Origin: JANLUX01 sp031366005 | GTDB taxonomy: Bacteria; Bacteroidota; Bacteroidia; AKYH767-A; OLB10 | Direction: 5' to 3' | DNA: 64,000 nucleotides | Assembly (NCBI GenBank): GCA_031366005.1 | Contig: JANLZB010000019.1 | Coordinates: 1 to 64,000 of the forward strand | In this document: positions 16,202 to 24,558 of the stretch, one piece after another | Layout: every line of letters begins with the position of its first letter | Numbering within the stretch: position 1 is the first letter of the stretch | Translations under genes and position numbers: made by a program | Notes under the pieces: generated by a model | Told to the model about the DNA's origin: nothing | Database searches by the model: none | The model's input: the letters and a program-made list of their open reading frames with translations, nothing else

Positions 16202-17527
16202 TTAGTATACAACTTTGGAATTGGTTTCAATATTTTTAATGCGACTGAGCAAAAGTAAACCAATAATAAAAAACGAACCTAACACCATGATGGAATTCCG
16301 CATACTGCCTGTAATTTCATTGATATAACCAAACATAAAAGTGCCAAGCACAGTACCCACCTTATCACACACATCATAAAAGCTGAAGTACGAAGCATGA
16401 TCTATTGTTTCGGGCAGCAACTTTGAATAAGTGGAGCGTGAGAGTGATTGTATTCCGCCCATCACCAAACCAACTACTGCTGCTATGGTAATAAACATAT
16501 TTTGTTCGTTTACTCCAAAGCGCTTGTCGCAAAACCATGCAGCAACACATATCAATACCCAGGTAATTATCGCATAACTCAATGCGCGTATGTTGCCATA
16601 TTTTTTTGAAAGTGCTGAAAACAGATAGGCTCCGCCAATGGCAACAAATTGTATGATGAGAATAACAACGATCAGTATGTATGAATCAAGTTTTAATTCA
16701 CTGGCGCCAAAGAGTGAAGCAACATACATCACCGTTTGCGTTCCCATGTTATAAAAGAAAAATGAAAAGAGAAATTTTTTTAATCGTGGTGTATCTTTAA
16801 GCTCGCTCCATACTTTTTTCAGTTCAATATATCCTTTGGTAAAAATATTTCCTTTGGGCCTTCTGTTAAAAGGGTTGTCAGGCAGATAAGTGAATGTAAT
16901 CTGTGCAAAGCCAAACCACCACACGCCCACCAGCAAAAAAGCAAGCCGTGTTGCATGCCCACTTTCAATGTTGCCATACCATTGTGGAAACATAATCATT
17001 GTTAGAGAAAAAATCAATAACAACGAACTTCCTATATATCCCAGTGAAAAACCTTTTGCAGAAACACGATCCTGGTCAACAGGATTTGCAATCTCCGGCA
17101 GAAAAGCATTATAAAAAACAATACTGCCTGCATAACCAATAGCTGCAAGCACTGATCCAAATACACCTATCCATAATGTATCAACGCCTTTAAAAAAAAA
17201 TAAAGAGGAACAACTCAATGCGCCCAGCGTACTGAAGAAAAACATAAAACGTTTTTTATTACCACTGTAATCAGCCATTGATGACAGCATGGGAGATATA
17301 GCAGCAATCAATAAAAAAGCAATAGAGATAGAATAGGTCTGCAACGAGTCGCTGTTGAAAACACGACCCATAAAATTCACATTCTTATTACCATCATACG
17401 TGGTAACAGCATTAAAATAAATGGGGAACAAGGCAGAGGTGATCACCAATGAGTAAGCAGAGTTTGCCCAATCATACAATGCCCATGCATTTATAATTTT
17501 TTTATTGCCTTTGATTGGTTCGTTCAT
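16202..17527 (-). CDS. UMF1-family MFS transporter
   Basis: A 441-residue inner-membrane carrier with about 12 hydrophobic segments. The N-terminus WALYDWANSAYSLVITSALF is the hallmark of the UMF1 family (related to the yeast vacuolar effluxer Atg22). Further marks are FLPEIANPVDQDRVSAKGF, GYIGSSLLLI and the C-terminal GGIQSLSRSTYSKLLPE loop, all expected of the family. The substrate is unknown; Atg22 exports amino acids, but that should not be carried over directly. It is a single gene, 93 bases from the LutA-like gene. Confidence 0.88.
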   Translation of the reverse strand: MNEPIKGNKKIINAWALYDWANSAYSLVITSALFPIYFNAVTTYDGNKNVNFMGRVFNSDSLQTYSISIAFLLIAAISPMLSSMADYSGNKKRFMFFFSTLGALSCSSLFFFKGVDTLWIGVFGSVLAAIGYAGSIVFYNAFLPEIANPVDQDRVSAKGFSLGYIGSSLLLIFSLTMIMFPQWYGNIESGHATRLAFLLVGVWWFGFAQITFTYLPDNPFNRRPKGNIFTKGYIELKKVWSELKDTPRLKKFLFSFFFYNMGTQTVMYVASLFGASELKLDSYILIVVILIIQFVAIGGAYLFSALSKKYGNIRALSYAIITWVLICVAAWFCDKRFGVNEQNMFITIAAVVGLVMGGIQSLSRSTYSKLLPETIDHASYFSFYDVCDKVGTVLGTFMFGYINEITGSMRNSIMVLGSFFIIGLLLLSRIKNIETNSKVVY

Positions 17528-17638
17528 AGAGTGTAAATGATGGCATTAAAAATAACCAATCAGCAATATCTTATTTTTAAAATACAATAATTTAATCAAC
17601 AATTAATTTTGGTTAACCTGCACTTTTCAGTATTATAA

Positions 17639-18817
17639 TTATGATTTATGCAAATCCGTTTTACTTTGCTTTTTTGATCCCTCGTATAATTCAAAGCGCA
17701 TAAACTTACACTCTAACCCACTGTTAAAAACGGTAAACCTGCGTGATGCATGCAAGCCGATTTGCTTTACTGCTTCTTTATTACTTGTTATGATCCATGC
17801 AGTGTAACCGTTATAACGTTTCTTCAAAACATCACCGATATCTTTATATAACTCGCCCAATTGCTCCTCCTTTATTTTTTCTCCGTAAGGAGGATTAATG
17901 ATAACCATTCCGTTAGGTGCAGGGGGATCCATATCCCTGAAATCACGCTTAACAATTTTCAATACATCATCCACATTTGCAGCTGCTGCATTTTCATGAG
18001 CCTTCTCAACAGCAAGTGCTGAAATATCACAGCCATATAAAAAGAAATCCTGTTCACTTATTCTTTCAATGGCGCTTTCGCGGATGGTTTTAAATAATGA
18101 TTCGTCATAATCAAGCCAGCTTTCAAAACCAAAACTATCACGGAAATAACCCGGTGGAATATTTGCTGCCAGCAATGCGGCTTCAATTAAAATGGTTCCT
18201 GAGCCGCACATAAAATCAACCAGCGTACTTTTTTTATCCCATCCGCTCAGTAACACCAGTCCTGCAGCCAGCACTTCGCTAATGGGTGCACGGTCAGCTT
18301 CCATGCGGTAACCGCGCTTATGCAATGATGCTCCGGAACTGTCTAATGATACTGTGCATTGATTCCTGAAAATATGCAGCTGTATTAATACATCCGGATT
18401 TTCTTTATCTACATTGGGTCGTTTACCTCCCGGCACACCGGCATGTTCTCTGAAATAATCTGCAACAGCGTCCTTTGCTTTAAGCGAAGGAAATTGCGAA
18501 TTAAGAAAAAGATCAGAGTTAAGCACACAATCAATTGCAAAAGTTTTTTCGATAGAAAGATATTGATCCCACTGCAGCTTCTTCACTTCTTTATATAAAT
18601 CCTCTGCATTGTTAATCGTAAAAGTGTGTAGTGGTTTTAATATCCGCAAAGCAGTTCGCAAAGTAAAATTTGCTTTGTACATAAATCCTTTGTCTCCAAT
18701 AAACGACACTGCACGGTTATGCGTTTCTATTTCGCGCGCTCCGGTTTTTTTTAATTCAGCAGCCAGCACTTCTTCCAAACCCGCCATAGTGGTGGCAACC
18801 ATTTTATAGTCTGTCAT
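17639..18817 (-). CDS. THUMP-domain 23S rRNA guanine-N2 methyltransferase (RlmL N-half type)
   Basis: A 392-residue RNA methyltransferase. The N-terminal part (about 45-160) is a THUMP RNA-binding domain; the C-terminal Rossmann part carries DFMCGSGTILIEAALLAANI for SAM binding and the catalytic INPPYGEKI (NPPY) motif. It matches the N-terminal half of E. coli RlmL, which makes m2G2445 in 23S rRNA; the RlmK half is absent, which is usual outside the gammaproteobacteria. The C-terminus is basic. It is encoded alone, followed by a spacer and the UMF1 gene. The modified base is inferred from the family. Confidence 0.88.
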   Translation of the reverse strand: MTDYKMVATTMAGLEEVLAAELKKTGAREIETHNRAVSFIGDKGFMYKANFTLRTALRILKPLHTFTINNAEDLYKEVKKLQWDQYLSIEKTFAIDCVLNSDLFLNSQFPSLKAKDAVADYFREHAGVPGGKRPNVDKENPDVLIQLHIFRNQCTVSLDSSGASLHKRGYRMEADRAPISEVLAAGLVLLSGWDKKSTLVDFMCGSGTILIEAALLAANIPPGYFRDSFGFESWLDYDESLFKTIRESAIERISEQDFFLYGCDISALAVEKAHENAAAANVDDVLKIVKRDFRDMDPPAPNGMVIINPPYGEKIKEEQLGELYKDIGDVLKKRYNGYTAWIITSNKEAVKQIGLHASRRFTVFNSGLECKFMRFELYEGSKKQSKTDLHKS

Positions 18818-18840
18818 GTTATGGTTTACTTTTTTTAGTT

Positions 18841-18942
18841 AACCGTTTCTGGTTTAGTGTTTACGGTTTACAGTTTACGGTTTATAGTTTTATTCCGCAC
18901 AAAAACTGCAAACTGTAAACTAATTGTTGTAAACTAATTACT
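18841..18942. repeat. GTTTACGG/CAGTTTAC inverted repeat
   Basis: On the left several degenerate GTTTACGGTTTACAG units run in one direction; on the right AAAACTGCAAACTGTAAAC runs as their complement, with a short AT-rich centre at about 18887-18900. It fills the 116-bp gap between the RlmL-type gene and the DUF4159 gene. Confidence 0.6.
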
Positions 18943-19620
18943 AAATACGTACTGTATCAGGTTAGCTCCCATCTTCAAAGCTTTCTGGTGAATTTCAGGA
19001 GAGTCCTTGTGAACTTCAAAATCTTCCCACCCATCACCAAGGTCACATTCATAATCATAAAAACAAACCAATCGCCCGTTATAAACCAAACCAAAACCTT
19101 GTGGTGCTTTCCCATCATGTTCATGCACCTTCGGCAATCCATTAGGAAATTCATAACGTGCATGATATACAGGATGATTAAAAGGCAACTCTACAAAATC
19201 CAACTCAGGAAATACTTTTTTCATTTGCGGACGAATGAATTTATCTAACCCATAATTATCTGATATCTCTAAAAATCCTCCAGCCATTAAATAGTTTCTC
19301 AGGTTTTGCGCTTCCTGCGGTGAGAACACCACATTTCCATGACCTGTCATGTGAATGAAAGGGTAATTAAACAACTCAGGGCTACCCACCTCCACTACAT
19401 CCTGTTCGGGATTAATAGTGGTTCCTAAATTTTGATTGCAGAACTCAATAAGGTTTCTTAAGGATGTCTCCAGGTTGGCATACCAGTCGCCTCCACCATT
19501 ATATTTAAGCAAACCTATTTTATAGGAATAGTCAGGTGCATTGCTGAACGAGGTTAAAAAAAACAAACACAGCGTAATAATTATTGTTTTGAATGACTTG
19601 ATTTTTCCCGCAGTAACCAT
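18934..19620 (-). CDS. DUF4159-domain exported protein
   Basis: A 228-residue protein with a signal peptide (TIIITLCLFFLTSFSNA) followed by one DUF4159 domain: IGLLKYNGGGDWYANLETSL, YPFIHMTGHGNVVFS, LRNYLMAGGFLEISDNYG and a C-terminal GANLIQYVFSN. DUF4159 is widespread in Bacteroidota and other phyla; the fold resembles a glutamine-amidotransferase-like Rossmann domain, but no enzymatic activity is established. It starts nine bases after rsmE stops and is probably its operon partner, although no functional link is known. Confidence 0.85.
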   Translation of the reverse strand: MVTAGKIKSFKTIIITLCLFFLTSFSNAPDYSYKIGLLKYNGGGDWYANLETSLRNLIEFCNQNLGTTINPEQDVVEVGSPELFNYPFIHMTGHGNVVFSPQEAQNLRNYLMAGGFLEISDNYGLDKFIRPQMKKVFPELDFVELPFNHPVYHARYEFPNGLPKVHEHDGKAPQGFGLVYNGRLVCFYDYECDLGDGWEDFEVHKDSPEIHQKALKMGANLIQYVFSN

Positions 19621-19629
19621 TGCGCTAAA

Positions 19630-20337
19630 TTACAAATCCTCATTGATAAAGGACACACTCTGGCAAGCCACCACACCGGCAGTTTCAGTGCGCAGGCGCG
19701 ATGTACCTAAACTTATTGGAATAAACCCGCGCTTAACTGCTGCTTCAATTTCTGTTTCATCAAAATCTCCTTCAGGTCCAATCATTATCAATGCATCCTT
19801 ACCTGGTTGCAATATTTTTTTTAAAGATTGTTTTTCTCCTGCCCGGCAATGTGCAATCAGGTGGATGGCATCCATATCTCTTTGAATAAAATCAAGAAAT
19901 GAAATCATTGGATTTAAAACCGGGAACCTTGCTTTCACTGATTGTTTGCATGCAGATACTATCAGCTTTTCTAATCGCTCTGCTTTTATTTCTTTTCTTT
20001 CTGAATGTTTACACAGCAAGGGTGTAATTTCATCAATACCAATTTCAGTTGCTTTTTCAAGAAACCATTCAAACCGGTCAATATTTTTTGTGGGAGCCAT
20101 TGCCAGGTGTAAATAATAAGGACGTGGTTCAAAGTTTTCATGCTTCTCAACCAGCTGCACTTCGCAAGCTTTTAAATTATTTACAGTAATTAAAGCCCTT
20201 GCCATGGTTCCTTTTCCGTCAACCAGGGTAATTGTTTCACCTGTCCTAAGTCTTAAAACATGAACCGCATGATTGCTTTCTTCCTTATTAAGCAGCAATC
20301 GCGCATCGCTTAAGTCTTCTGCATAAAAAATATTCAT
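19630..20337 (-). CDS. rsmE: 16S rRNA m3U1498 methyltransferase
   Basis: SPOUT-class methyltransferase that modifies U1498 of 16S rRNA. The 235 residues comprise the N-terminal PUA-like part (NHAVHVLRLRTGETITLVDG) and the C-terminal knot with IMIGPEGDFDETEIEAA and LGTSRLRTETAGVVA, the family's diagnostic SAM-binding blocks. It is the first gene of a likely two-gene transcript with the DUF4159 gene nine bases downstream. Assignment is firm. Confidence 0.94.
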   Translation of the reverse strand: MNIFYAEDLSDARLLLNKEESNHAVHVLRLRTGETITLVDGKGTMARALITVNNLKACEVQLVEKHENFEPRPYYLHLAMAPTKNIDRFEWFLEKATEIGIDEITPLLCKHSERKEIKAERLEKLIVSACKQSVKARFPVLNPMISFLDFIQRDMDAIHLIAHCRAGEKQSLKKILQPGKDALIMIGPEGDFDETEIEAAVKRGFIPISLGTSRLRTETAGVVACQSVSFINEDL

Positions 20338-20392
20338 CGTTTCGGTATAGAATTATATTTTACAGGTATAAATATTAGAAGAGGTAATTGTC

Positions 20393-20443
20393 GTGAGGAC
20401 GGCTTCCCTCTCCTGAGGGAGAGGGATAAGAGGGTGAGGCGAA
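20393..20443. repeat. dispersed CCCTCTCC...GGAGAGGG hairpin repeat, copy 1
   Basis: GACGGCTTCCCTCTCC, TGAG loop, GGAGAGGG and GAGGGTGAGGCGAA. The same element in reverse orientation is at 31538-31586. The core CCCTCTCC/GGAGAGGG is a perfect 8-bp stem. Confidence 0.75.
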
Positions 20444-20554
20444 TAAGAAGAATACAAAATACCCGGGATGATAGGCGCAAATACATTTTTAAAATACACT
20501 TCAATTTATGACCTCTGAAACAGAATGGCTAAAAATAGCTGATCATCTTCAAAT

Positions 20555-20562
20555 TATCTTTG
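20555..20562 (+). promoter_or_regulatory. TAnnTTTG promoter core, almost leaderless
   Basis: TATCTTTG ends four bases before the ATG of the DUF2461 gene at 20567. A transcript starting at the usual distance would have essentially no 5' leader. Confidence 0.55.
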
Positions 20563-20566
20563 CAGA

Positions 20567-21232
20567 ATGCTGCATCCCTCTACACTTAAATTTTTAAAAG
20601 ACATAAGCAAAAACAATAACCGCGAATGGTTTGAAACCAATCGCAATCGTTATCAGGCTGCCAAAAATGATTTTGAACAATTCATCGCTGCATTACTCAA
20701 AGAGCTTACTAAGGTGAATAAAAACTTTGCCGGCTTAGAAGCTAAAGATTGCGTGTTCCGCATTTATCGTGATGTACGGTTTAGCAAAGACAAAACACCT
20801 TATAAAAGCAACCTAAGTGCATCCATCAAAGAAGGAGGAAAAAAAGGAGGCAGATGCGGAATATATATTGATGTAGAACCCGGTGGCGAATGGGGCAATA
20901 TGATTGCTGGTGGTTACTGGCAACCCGAAGCGCCCTTGTTAAAATCCATCCGCCAGGAAATAGAATATCATACCCCTGAATTTAAAAGTATAATCAGCAA
21001 TAAAGATTTTAAAAAATGGTTTGACAAATTGGAAGAAGAAAAGCTGAAGAATGCACCAAAGGGAATAGATAAAGAACATCCTGATGTAGAACTTTTTAAA
21101 TACACCAGCTATATTATATCGCACCCGATAAAAACCATTGATGTTACCTCTAATGCATTAATTAAAGAGTGTGTGGCAGCTTATAAAGTGATGAAACCAT
21201 TTCTTGATTTCCTCAACAGGGCAGCAAGTTAA
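20567..21232 (+). CDS. DUF2461 (TIGR02453) family protein
   Basis: A 221-residue cytoplasmic protein of the DUF2461 family. Visible family blocks are LKFLKDISKNNNREWFETNR at the start, CVFRIYRDVRFSKDKTPYKS (about 65-85), a glycine-rich GIYIDVEPGGEWGNMIAGGYW (about 105-125) and the C-terminal VMKPFLDFLNRA. The conserved RDxRFxKDKTPYK strand suggests a nucleic-acid or phosphate-binding surface, but no activity has been established for the family. It is monocistronic with a near-leaderless promoter. Confidence 0.87.
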   Translation: MLHPSTLKFLKDISKNNNREWFETNRNRYQAAKNDFEQFIAALLKELTKVNKNFAGLEAKDCVFRIYRDVRFSKDKTPYKSNLSASIKEGGKKGGRCGIYIDVEPGGEWGNMIAGGYWQPEAPLLKSIRQEIEYHTPEFKSIISNKDFKKWFDKLEEEKLKNAPKGIDKEHPDVELFKYTSYIISHPIKTIDVTSNALIKECVAAYKVMKPFLDFLNRAAS

Positions 21233-21380
21233 TCTCTGTTAATAATTCGCTTTATTTCTCTGCTGTTCTTGCTTTCAAAATTCTATCCGCATTGATCTAC
21301 ATAATTAGATTTAATAAACTTCTTTATTTCCCTCCCTTAAAACCACCTCATTAGCCACTTATTACACCGGTGCAAAACCA

Positions 21381-21414
21381 TTTGGAATTTAAAATTGATT
21401 TTTATTTACATTTG
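21381..21414 (+). promoter_or_regulatory. -33/-7 promoter of the acpP-fabF-rnc operon
   Basis: TTTG at 21381-21384 and TACATTTG at 21407-21414 with 22 bases between; this is close to the Bacteroidota consensus (TTTG, 19-21 bases, TAnnTTTG). It lies 30 bases before the acpP ATG, the best two-element promoter in the window. Confidence 0.68.
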
Positions 21415-21444
21415 CCGCCTGTTTAAACAAAAAACAATCTTAAA

Positions 21445-21681
21445 ATGTCAGACATCGCATCTCGCGTAAAAGCTATTATCGTTGACAAGTTGGGCGTTGA
21501 CGAAAACGAAATCACTACTGAATCCAGTTTTACCAATGATTTGGGTGCTGATTCTTTAGACACCGTTGAATTAATCATGGAATTTGAAAAGGAATTCAAC
21601 ATTGCGATTCCTGATGACCAGGCTGAAAAAATTGCCACTGTTGGTCAGGCTGTTGATTACATCACTGCCAACGCCAAATAA
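21445..21681 (+). CDS. acpP: acyl carrier protein
   Basis: Carries growing acyl chains on a phosphopantetheine arm. At 78 residues it is standard, with the attachment serine S37 in GADSLDTVELIMEFEKEF and an acidic overall composition. It is the first gene of the common acpP-fabF-rnc cluster, 18 bases ahead of fabF, with its own strong promoter. Confidence 0.97.
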   Translation: MSDIASRVKAIIVDKLGVDENEITTESSFTNDLGADSLDTVELIMEFEKEFNIAIPDDQAEKIATVGQAVDYITANAK

Positions 21682-21699
21682 GACTGATCCATCTTTTGA

Positions 21700-22956
21700 A
21701 TGGAGCTTAAAAGAGTTGTAGTTACAGGTTTAGGTGCCCTTACCCCCTTAGGTAATTCCGTTGCAGAGTTCTGGAATGGATTAATCAATGGAGTAAGCGG
21801 TGCTGCACTCATTACGCGTTTCGATGCTGCTAAATTTAAAACCCGGTTTGCCTGCGAAGTCAAAGGTTTTGATATTAGCAATTACTTAGACCGTAAGGAA
21901 GCTCGCAAGCTCGATCCTTTCTCTCAATATGCCATTGCCGCCACTGATGAGGCAGTAAAAAATTCCGGCATACAGGATTATAAAGATCTTAATATTGACC
22001 GCGTAGGCGTTATTTGGGGTTCAGGTATTGGTGGAATCAAAACATTTCAGGAGGAAGTAGTAGGCTATGCCAATGGCGATGGCACCCCGCGTTTCAACCC
22101 CTTCTTTATCCCTAAAATGATTGCAGATATTGCCTCAGGACACATCTCCATGCGTTATGGGTTTCGTGGTCCAAACTTCACCACCGTTTCTGCCTGTGCC
22201 TCCAGCACCAATGCTATAATTGATGCCTTTAACTACATCCGTTTAGGTAAAGCTGATGTTTTTATTACAGGAGGCTCTGAAGCTGCTGTAAACGAAATAG
22301 GCATTGGCGGTTTTAATGCTATGCATGCCCTTTCAGTAAGAAATGATGATCCCGCTACAGCAAGCCGCCCTTTTGATCTTGATCGTGACGGTTTTGTTAT
22401 GGGCGAAGGAGCAGCAGCCTTAATTCTTGAAGAATTGGAACACGCAGTAAGAAGAGGTGCCACCATTTATGCTGAAGTAATTGGTGGTGGCATGAGTGCT
22501 GATGCATATCATTTAACAGCTCCCCATCCTGAAGGTTTAGGTGCCGGTAATGTAATGACGGCTGCTTTGCAGGACGCCAACATTTCAGCGCACCAGATTG
22601 ATTATATCAATGTGCATGGCACCAGCACTCCCGTGGGCGATCCGCAGGAGATAAAAGCCATACAACGTGTTTTTGGTGAACAGGCATATAAAATGAATAT
22701 CAGTTCCACCAAATCAATGACCGGTCATTTACTGGGTGCTGCAGGTGCAGTGGAATCAATAGCCACCATACTTGCCGTAAAAAACGATATCATCCCCCCC
22801 ACTATCAATCACTTTACCGATGATCCTGCATTCGATCCAAGGATCAATCTTACTTTCGACAAAGCACAAAAACGCACAGTGAACATTGCACTTAGCAATA
22901 CTTTCGGTTTTGGTGGTCATAATGCTTCTGCAATATTTAAGAAATATAGTGCCTGA
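21700..22956 (+). CDS. fabF: beta-ketoacyl-ACP synthase II
   Basis: Elongating condensing enzyme of fatty acid synthesis; joins malonyl-ACP to acyl-ACP. The 418 residues carry the Cys-His-His triad: C166 in TVSACASSTNAI, H306 in NVHGTSTPVGD and H343 in KSMTGHLLGAAG, plus the C-terminal NTFGFGGHNA. It follows acpP by 18 bases and its stop is seven bases before the GTG of rnc, so the three genes form one transcript. Confidence 0.97.
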   Translation: MELKRVVVTGLGALTPLGNSVAEFWNGLINGVSGAALITRFDAAKFKTRFACEVKGFDISNYLDRKEARKLDPFSQYAIAATDEAVKNSGIQDYKDLNIDRVGVIWGSGIGGIKTFQEEVVGYANGDGTPRFNPFFIPKMIADIASGHISMRYGFRGPNFTTVSACASSTNAIIDAFNYIRLGKADVFITGGSEAAVNEIGIGGFNAMHALSVRNDDPATASRPFDLDRDGFVMGEGAAALILEELEHAVRRGATIYAEVIGGGMSADAYHLTAPHPEGLGAGNVMTAALQDANISAHQIDYINVHGTSTPVGDPQEIKAIQRVFGEQAYKMNISSTKSMTGHLLGAAGAVESIATILAVKNDIIPPTINHFTDDPAFDPRINLTFDKAQKRTVNIALSNTFGFGGHNASAIFKKYSA

Positions 22957-22962
22957 TAAAAA

Positions 22963-23670
22963 GTGATCCGCACACTTTATCATCTCTCATTCGGCCGTGA
23001 TAGAAAGCTTTACAGTGCTTTAAGGAATCTTTTAGGTTTTTACCCGGGCAACATCTCCCTTTATCATCTTGCTTTCAGTCATCGCTCCCTCGGTCGCGAA
23101 AACGAAGCAGGAGTTGCATTAAGTAATGAGCGACTTGAATATCTTGGAGATGCAGTATTGGGTGCAGTTGTAGCAGAATTACTTTTTAAAAAATATCCTT
23201 ACCGGGATGAAGGCTTTCTTACCGAAATGCGCGCCAAAATTGTGAGCCGCGAAAACCTCAAGCTTATCGCACTTAAAATAGGTATTAACGAATTCTTACA
23301 GAAAGATACTACTCCAGGATCTTACAGGAGCATGTATGGCGATGCTTTAGAAGCGCTGATAGGTGCAGTTTATATTGATAAAGGTTATCACACTGCACGA
23401 AAATTTTTAGTAATGCGCATCATTCGTCATCATGTTGATTTGCACGCAATAGAAACCACTGAAAATAATTTTAAGAGCCGCATTATTAACTGGGGTCAAA
23501 AGGAAAAACATACTGTGGTTTTTGAAGTGGTTGATGAAGATGCCAAAAGCAAACTCATTAAAGTCCGTTTGCTCATTGATGAAAAAGAAGTGGCAACAGG
23601 AACTGATTTTGTAAAGAAAAAAGCAGAGCAGATAGCCGCTGAAATTGCCTGCAGGCAGTTAGAAATTTAA
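22963..23670 (+). CDS. rnc: ribonuclease III
   Basis: Cuts double-stranded RNA in rRNA and mRNA processing. The 235 residues begin at a GTG placed six bases after the fabF stop. The catalytic domain shows SNERLEYLGDAVLGAVVAEL with acidic residues E57 and D63, and the second acidic cluster in YGDALEALIGAVYID; a double-stranded RNA-binding domain fills the last 70 residues (INWGQKEKHTVVFEV to EIACRQLEI). The linkage with acpP and fabF is common in bacteria. Confidence 0.95.
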   Translation: MIRTLYHLSFGRDRKLYSALRNLLGFYPGNISLYHLAFSHRSLGRENEAGVALSNERLEYLGDAVLGAVVAELLFKKYPYRDEGFLTEMRAKIVSRENLKLIALKIGINEFLQKDTTPGSYRSMYGDALEALIGAVYIDKGYHTARKFLVMRIIRHHVDLHAIETTENNFKSRIINWGQKEKHTVVFEVVDEDAKSKLIKVRLLIDEKEVATGTDFVKKKAEQIAAEIACRQLEI

Positions 23671-23739
23671 TCACTGACTTATTATTTAACAAAATTCCCA
23701 ACTACTACCATTGGTAATCAAACACCATATTTGAAATAT

Positions 23740-24030
23740 TTAATGTTCCTTACGGTGAAATAAGCGTTTAAAAAATCCCGGCTTCCTGTCATAAGAACTC
23801 ACATGTATATCTCCCTTGCGATGTTTCTTCATCCGTTTGCGCACTTGTGCCGTTTGAATTTTCTCGTGGCGCTTTCGCGCTTTTAACTCGGCTTTTTGCT
23901 GGTTATGTAATTGTTCCGTTTTTTTCTTCTCCGCTTTTTTTTGCGCTTTGGTTACTTTGTTTGATTGTGCTGCAGAAAAAAGAGTTAACAAAACACCTAA
24001 AGAGCACAATAATATTCTGAATTTTTTCAT
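23740..24030 (-). CDS. small exported basic protein, unknown function
   Basis: A 96-residue protein with a signal peptide (FRILLCSLGVLLTLFSAAQS) and a mature part dominated by lysine and arginine (KKAEKKKTEQLHNQQKAELK). The mature part is probably a long charged helix, ending in a short FFKRLFHRKEH tail. Similar small proteins are common in Bacteroidota genomes, but no function is known to me. It stands alone between rnc and the Rieske-like lipoprotein gene, on the opposite strand. Confidence 0.6.
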   Translation of the reverse strand: MKKFRILLCSLGVLLTLFSAAQSNKVTKAQKKAEKKKTEQLHNQQKAELKARKRHEKIQTAQVRKRMKKHRKGDIHVSSYDRKPGFFKRLFHRKEH

Positions 24031-24107
24031 TTACAGTTGTGGTGATATTTGCATTACGAATATAGTGAAGGATTTATTGCAGTTTCCGTTTTATTCTTTG
24101 ATGTCTT

Positions 24108-24115
24108 TACCTTTG
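24108..24115 (+). promoter_or_regulatory. TAnnTTTG promoter core, almost leaderless
   Basis: TACCTTTG ends four bases before the ATG at 24120, the same geometry as at the DUF2461 gene. Confidence 0.55.
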
Positions 24116-24119
24116 TCTG

Positions 24120-24551
24120 ATGAAAAAAATAATTTTCAGTATGCTTTTCTTAAGTTTAATATTAACGGACAGTTGCAAAAAAGATAAGCGATGTGATAAT
24201 ATTCCGAAAGTATTTGTAGACTTGGTTTTATATCTTAATCTTCCATCTTATTCAACACTTGGCACACCCAATAATTGGGTCTATATTAATGGTGGAAATC
24301 GTGGAATTATAGTTTACAGGAAATCTGAGAGTGAATTTATTGCAACTGATCGAATTTGCACTTATGATCCTGATAATTCATCAGCAACTTTACAAGTTCA
24401 AACCAATAATATTACTGCAATTGATAATGGTTGCGGAAGTAAATTTCAAATTACTGATGGCGCAGTTACACAAGGTCCGGCTTCATGCTCGTTGGTAAAA
24501 TACCATACAGAATATGATGCAAGTGCAAACACGTTGCACATTTATAATTAA
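24120..24551 (+). CDS. Rieske-fold lipoprotein lacking the histidine ligands
   Basis: A 143-residue lipoprotein: signal segment ending in LILTDSC, then KKDKRCDN. The mature part follows the pattern of Bacteroidota Rieske-like proteins (FIATDRICTYDPDNSS, NGCGSKFQITDGAVTQGPASCSLVKY), but where a Rieske protein has CxH and CxxH it shows CTY and CGS, so two histidine ligands are missing and a [2Fe-2S] cluster of the normal kind cannot form. It may be a structural or binding relative. The gene converges on pyrG with seven bases between the stops. Function unknown. Confidence 0.62.
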   Translation: MKKIIFSMLFLSLILTDSCKKDKRCDNIPKVFVDLVLYLNLPSYSTLGTPNNWVYINGGNRGIIVYRKSESEFIATDRICTYDPDNSSATLQVQTNNITAIDNGCGSKFQITDGAVTQGPASCSLVKYHTEYDASANTLHIYN

Positions 24552-24558
24552 GATTTAA

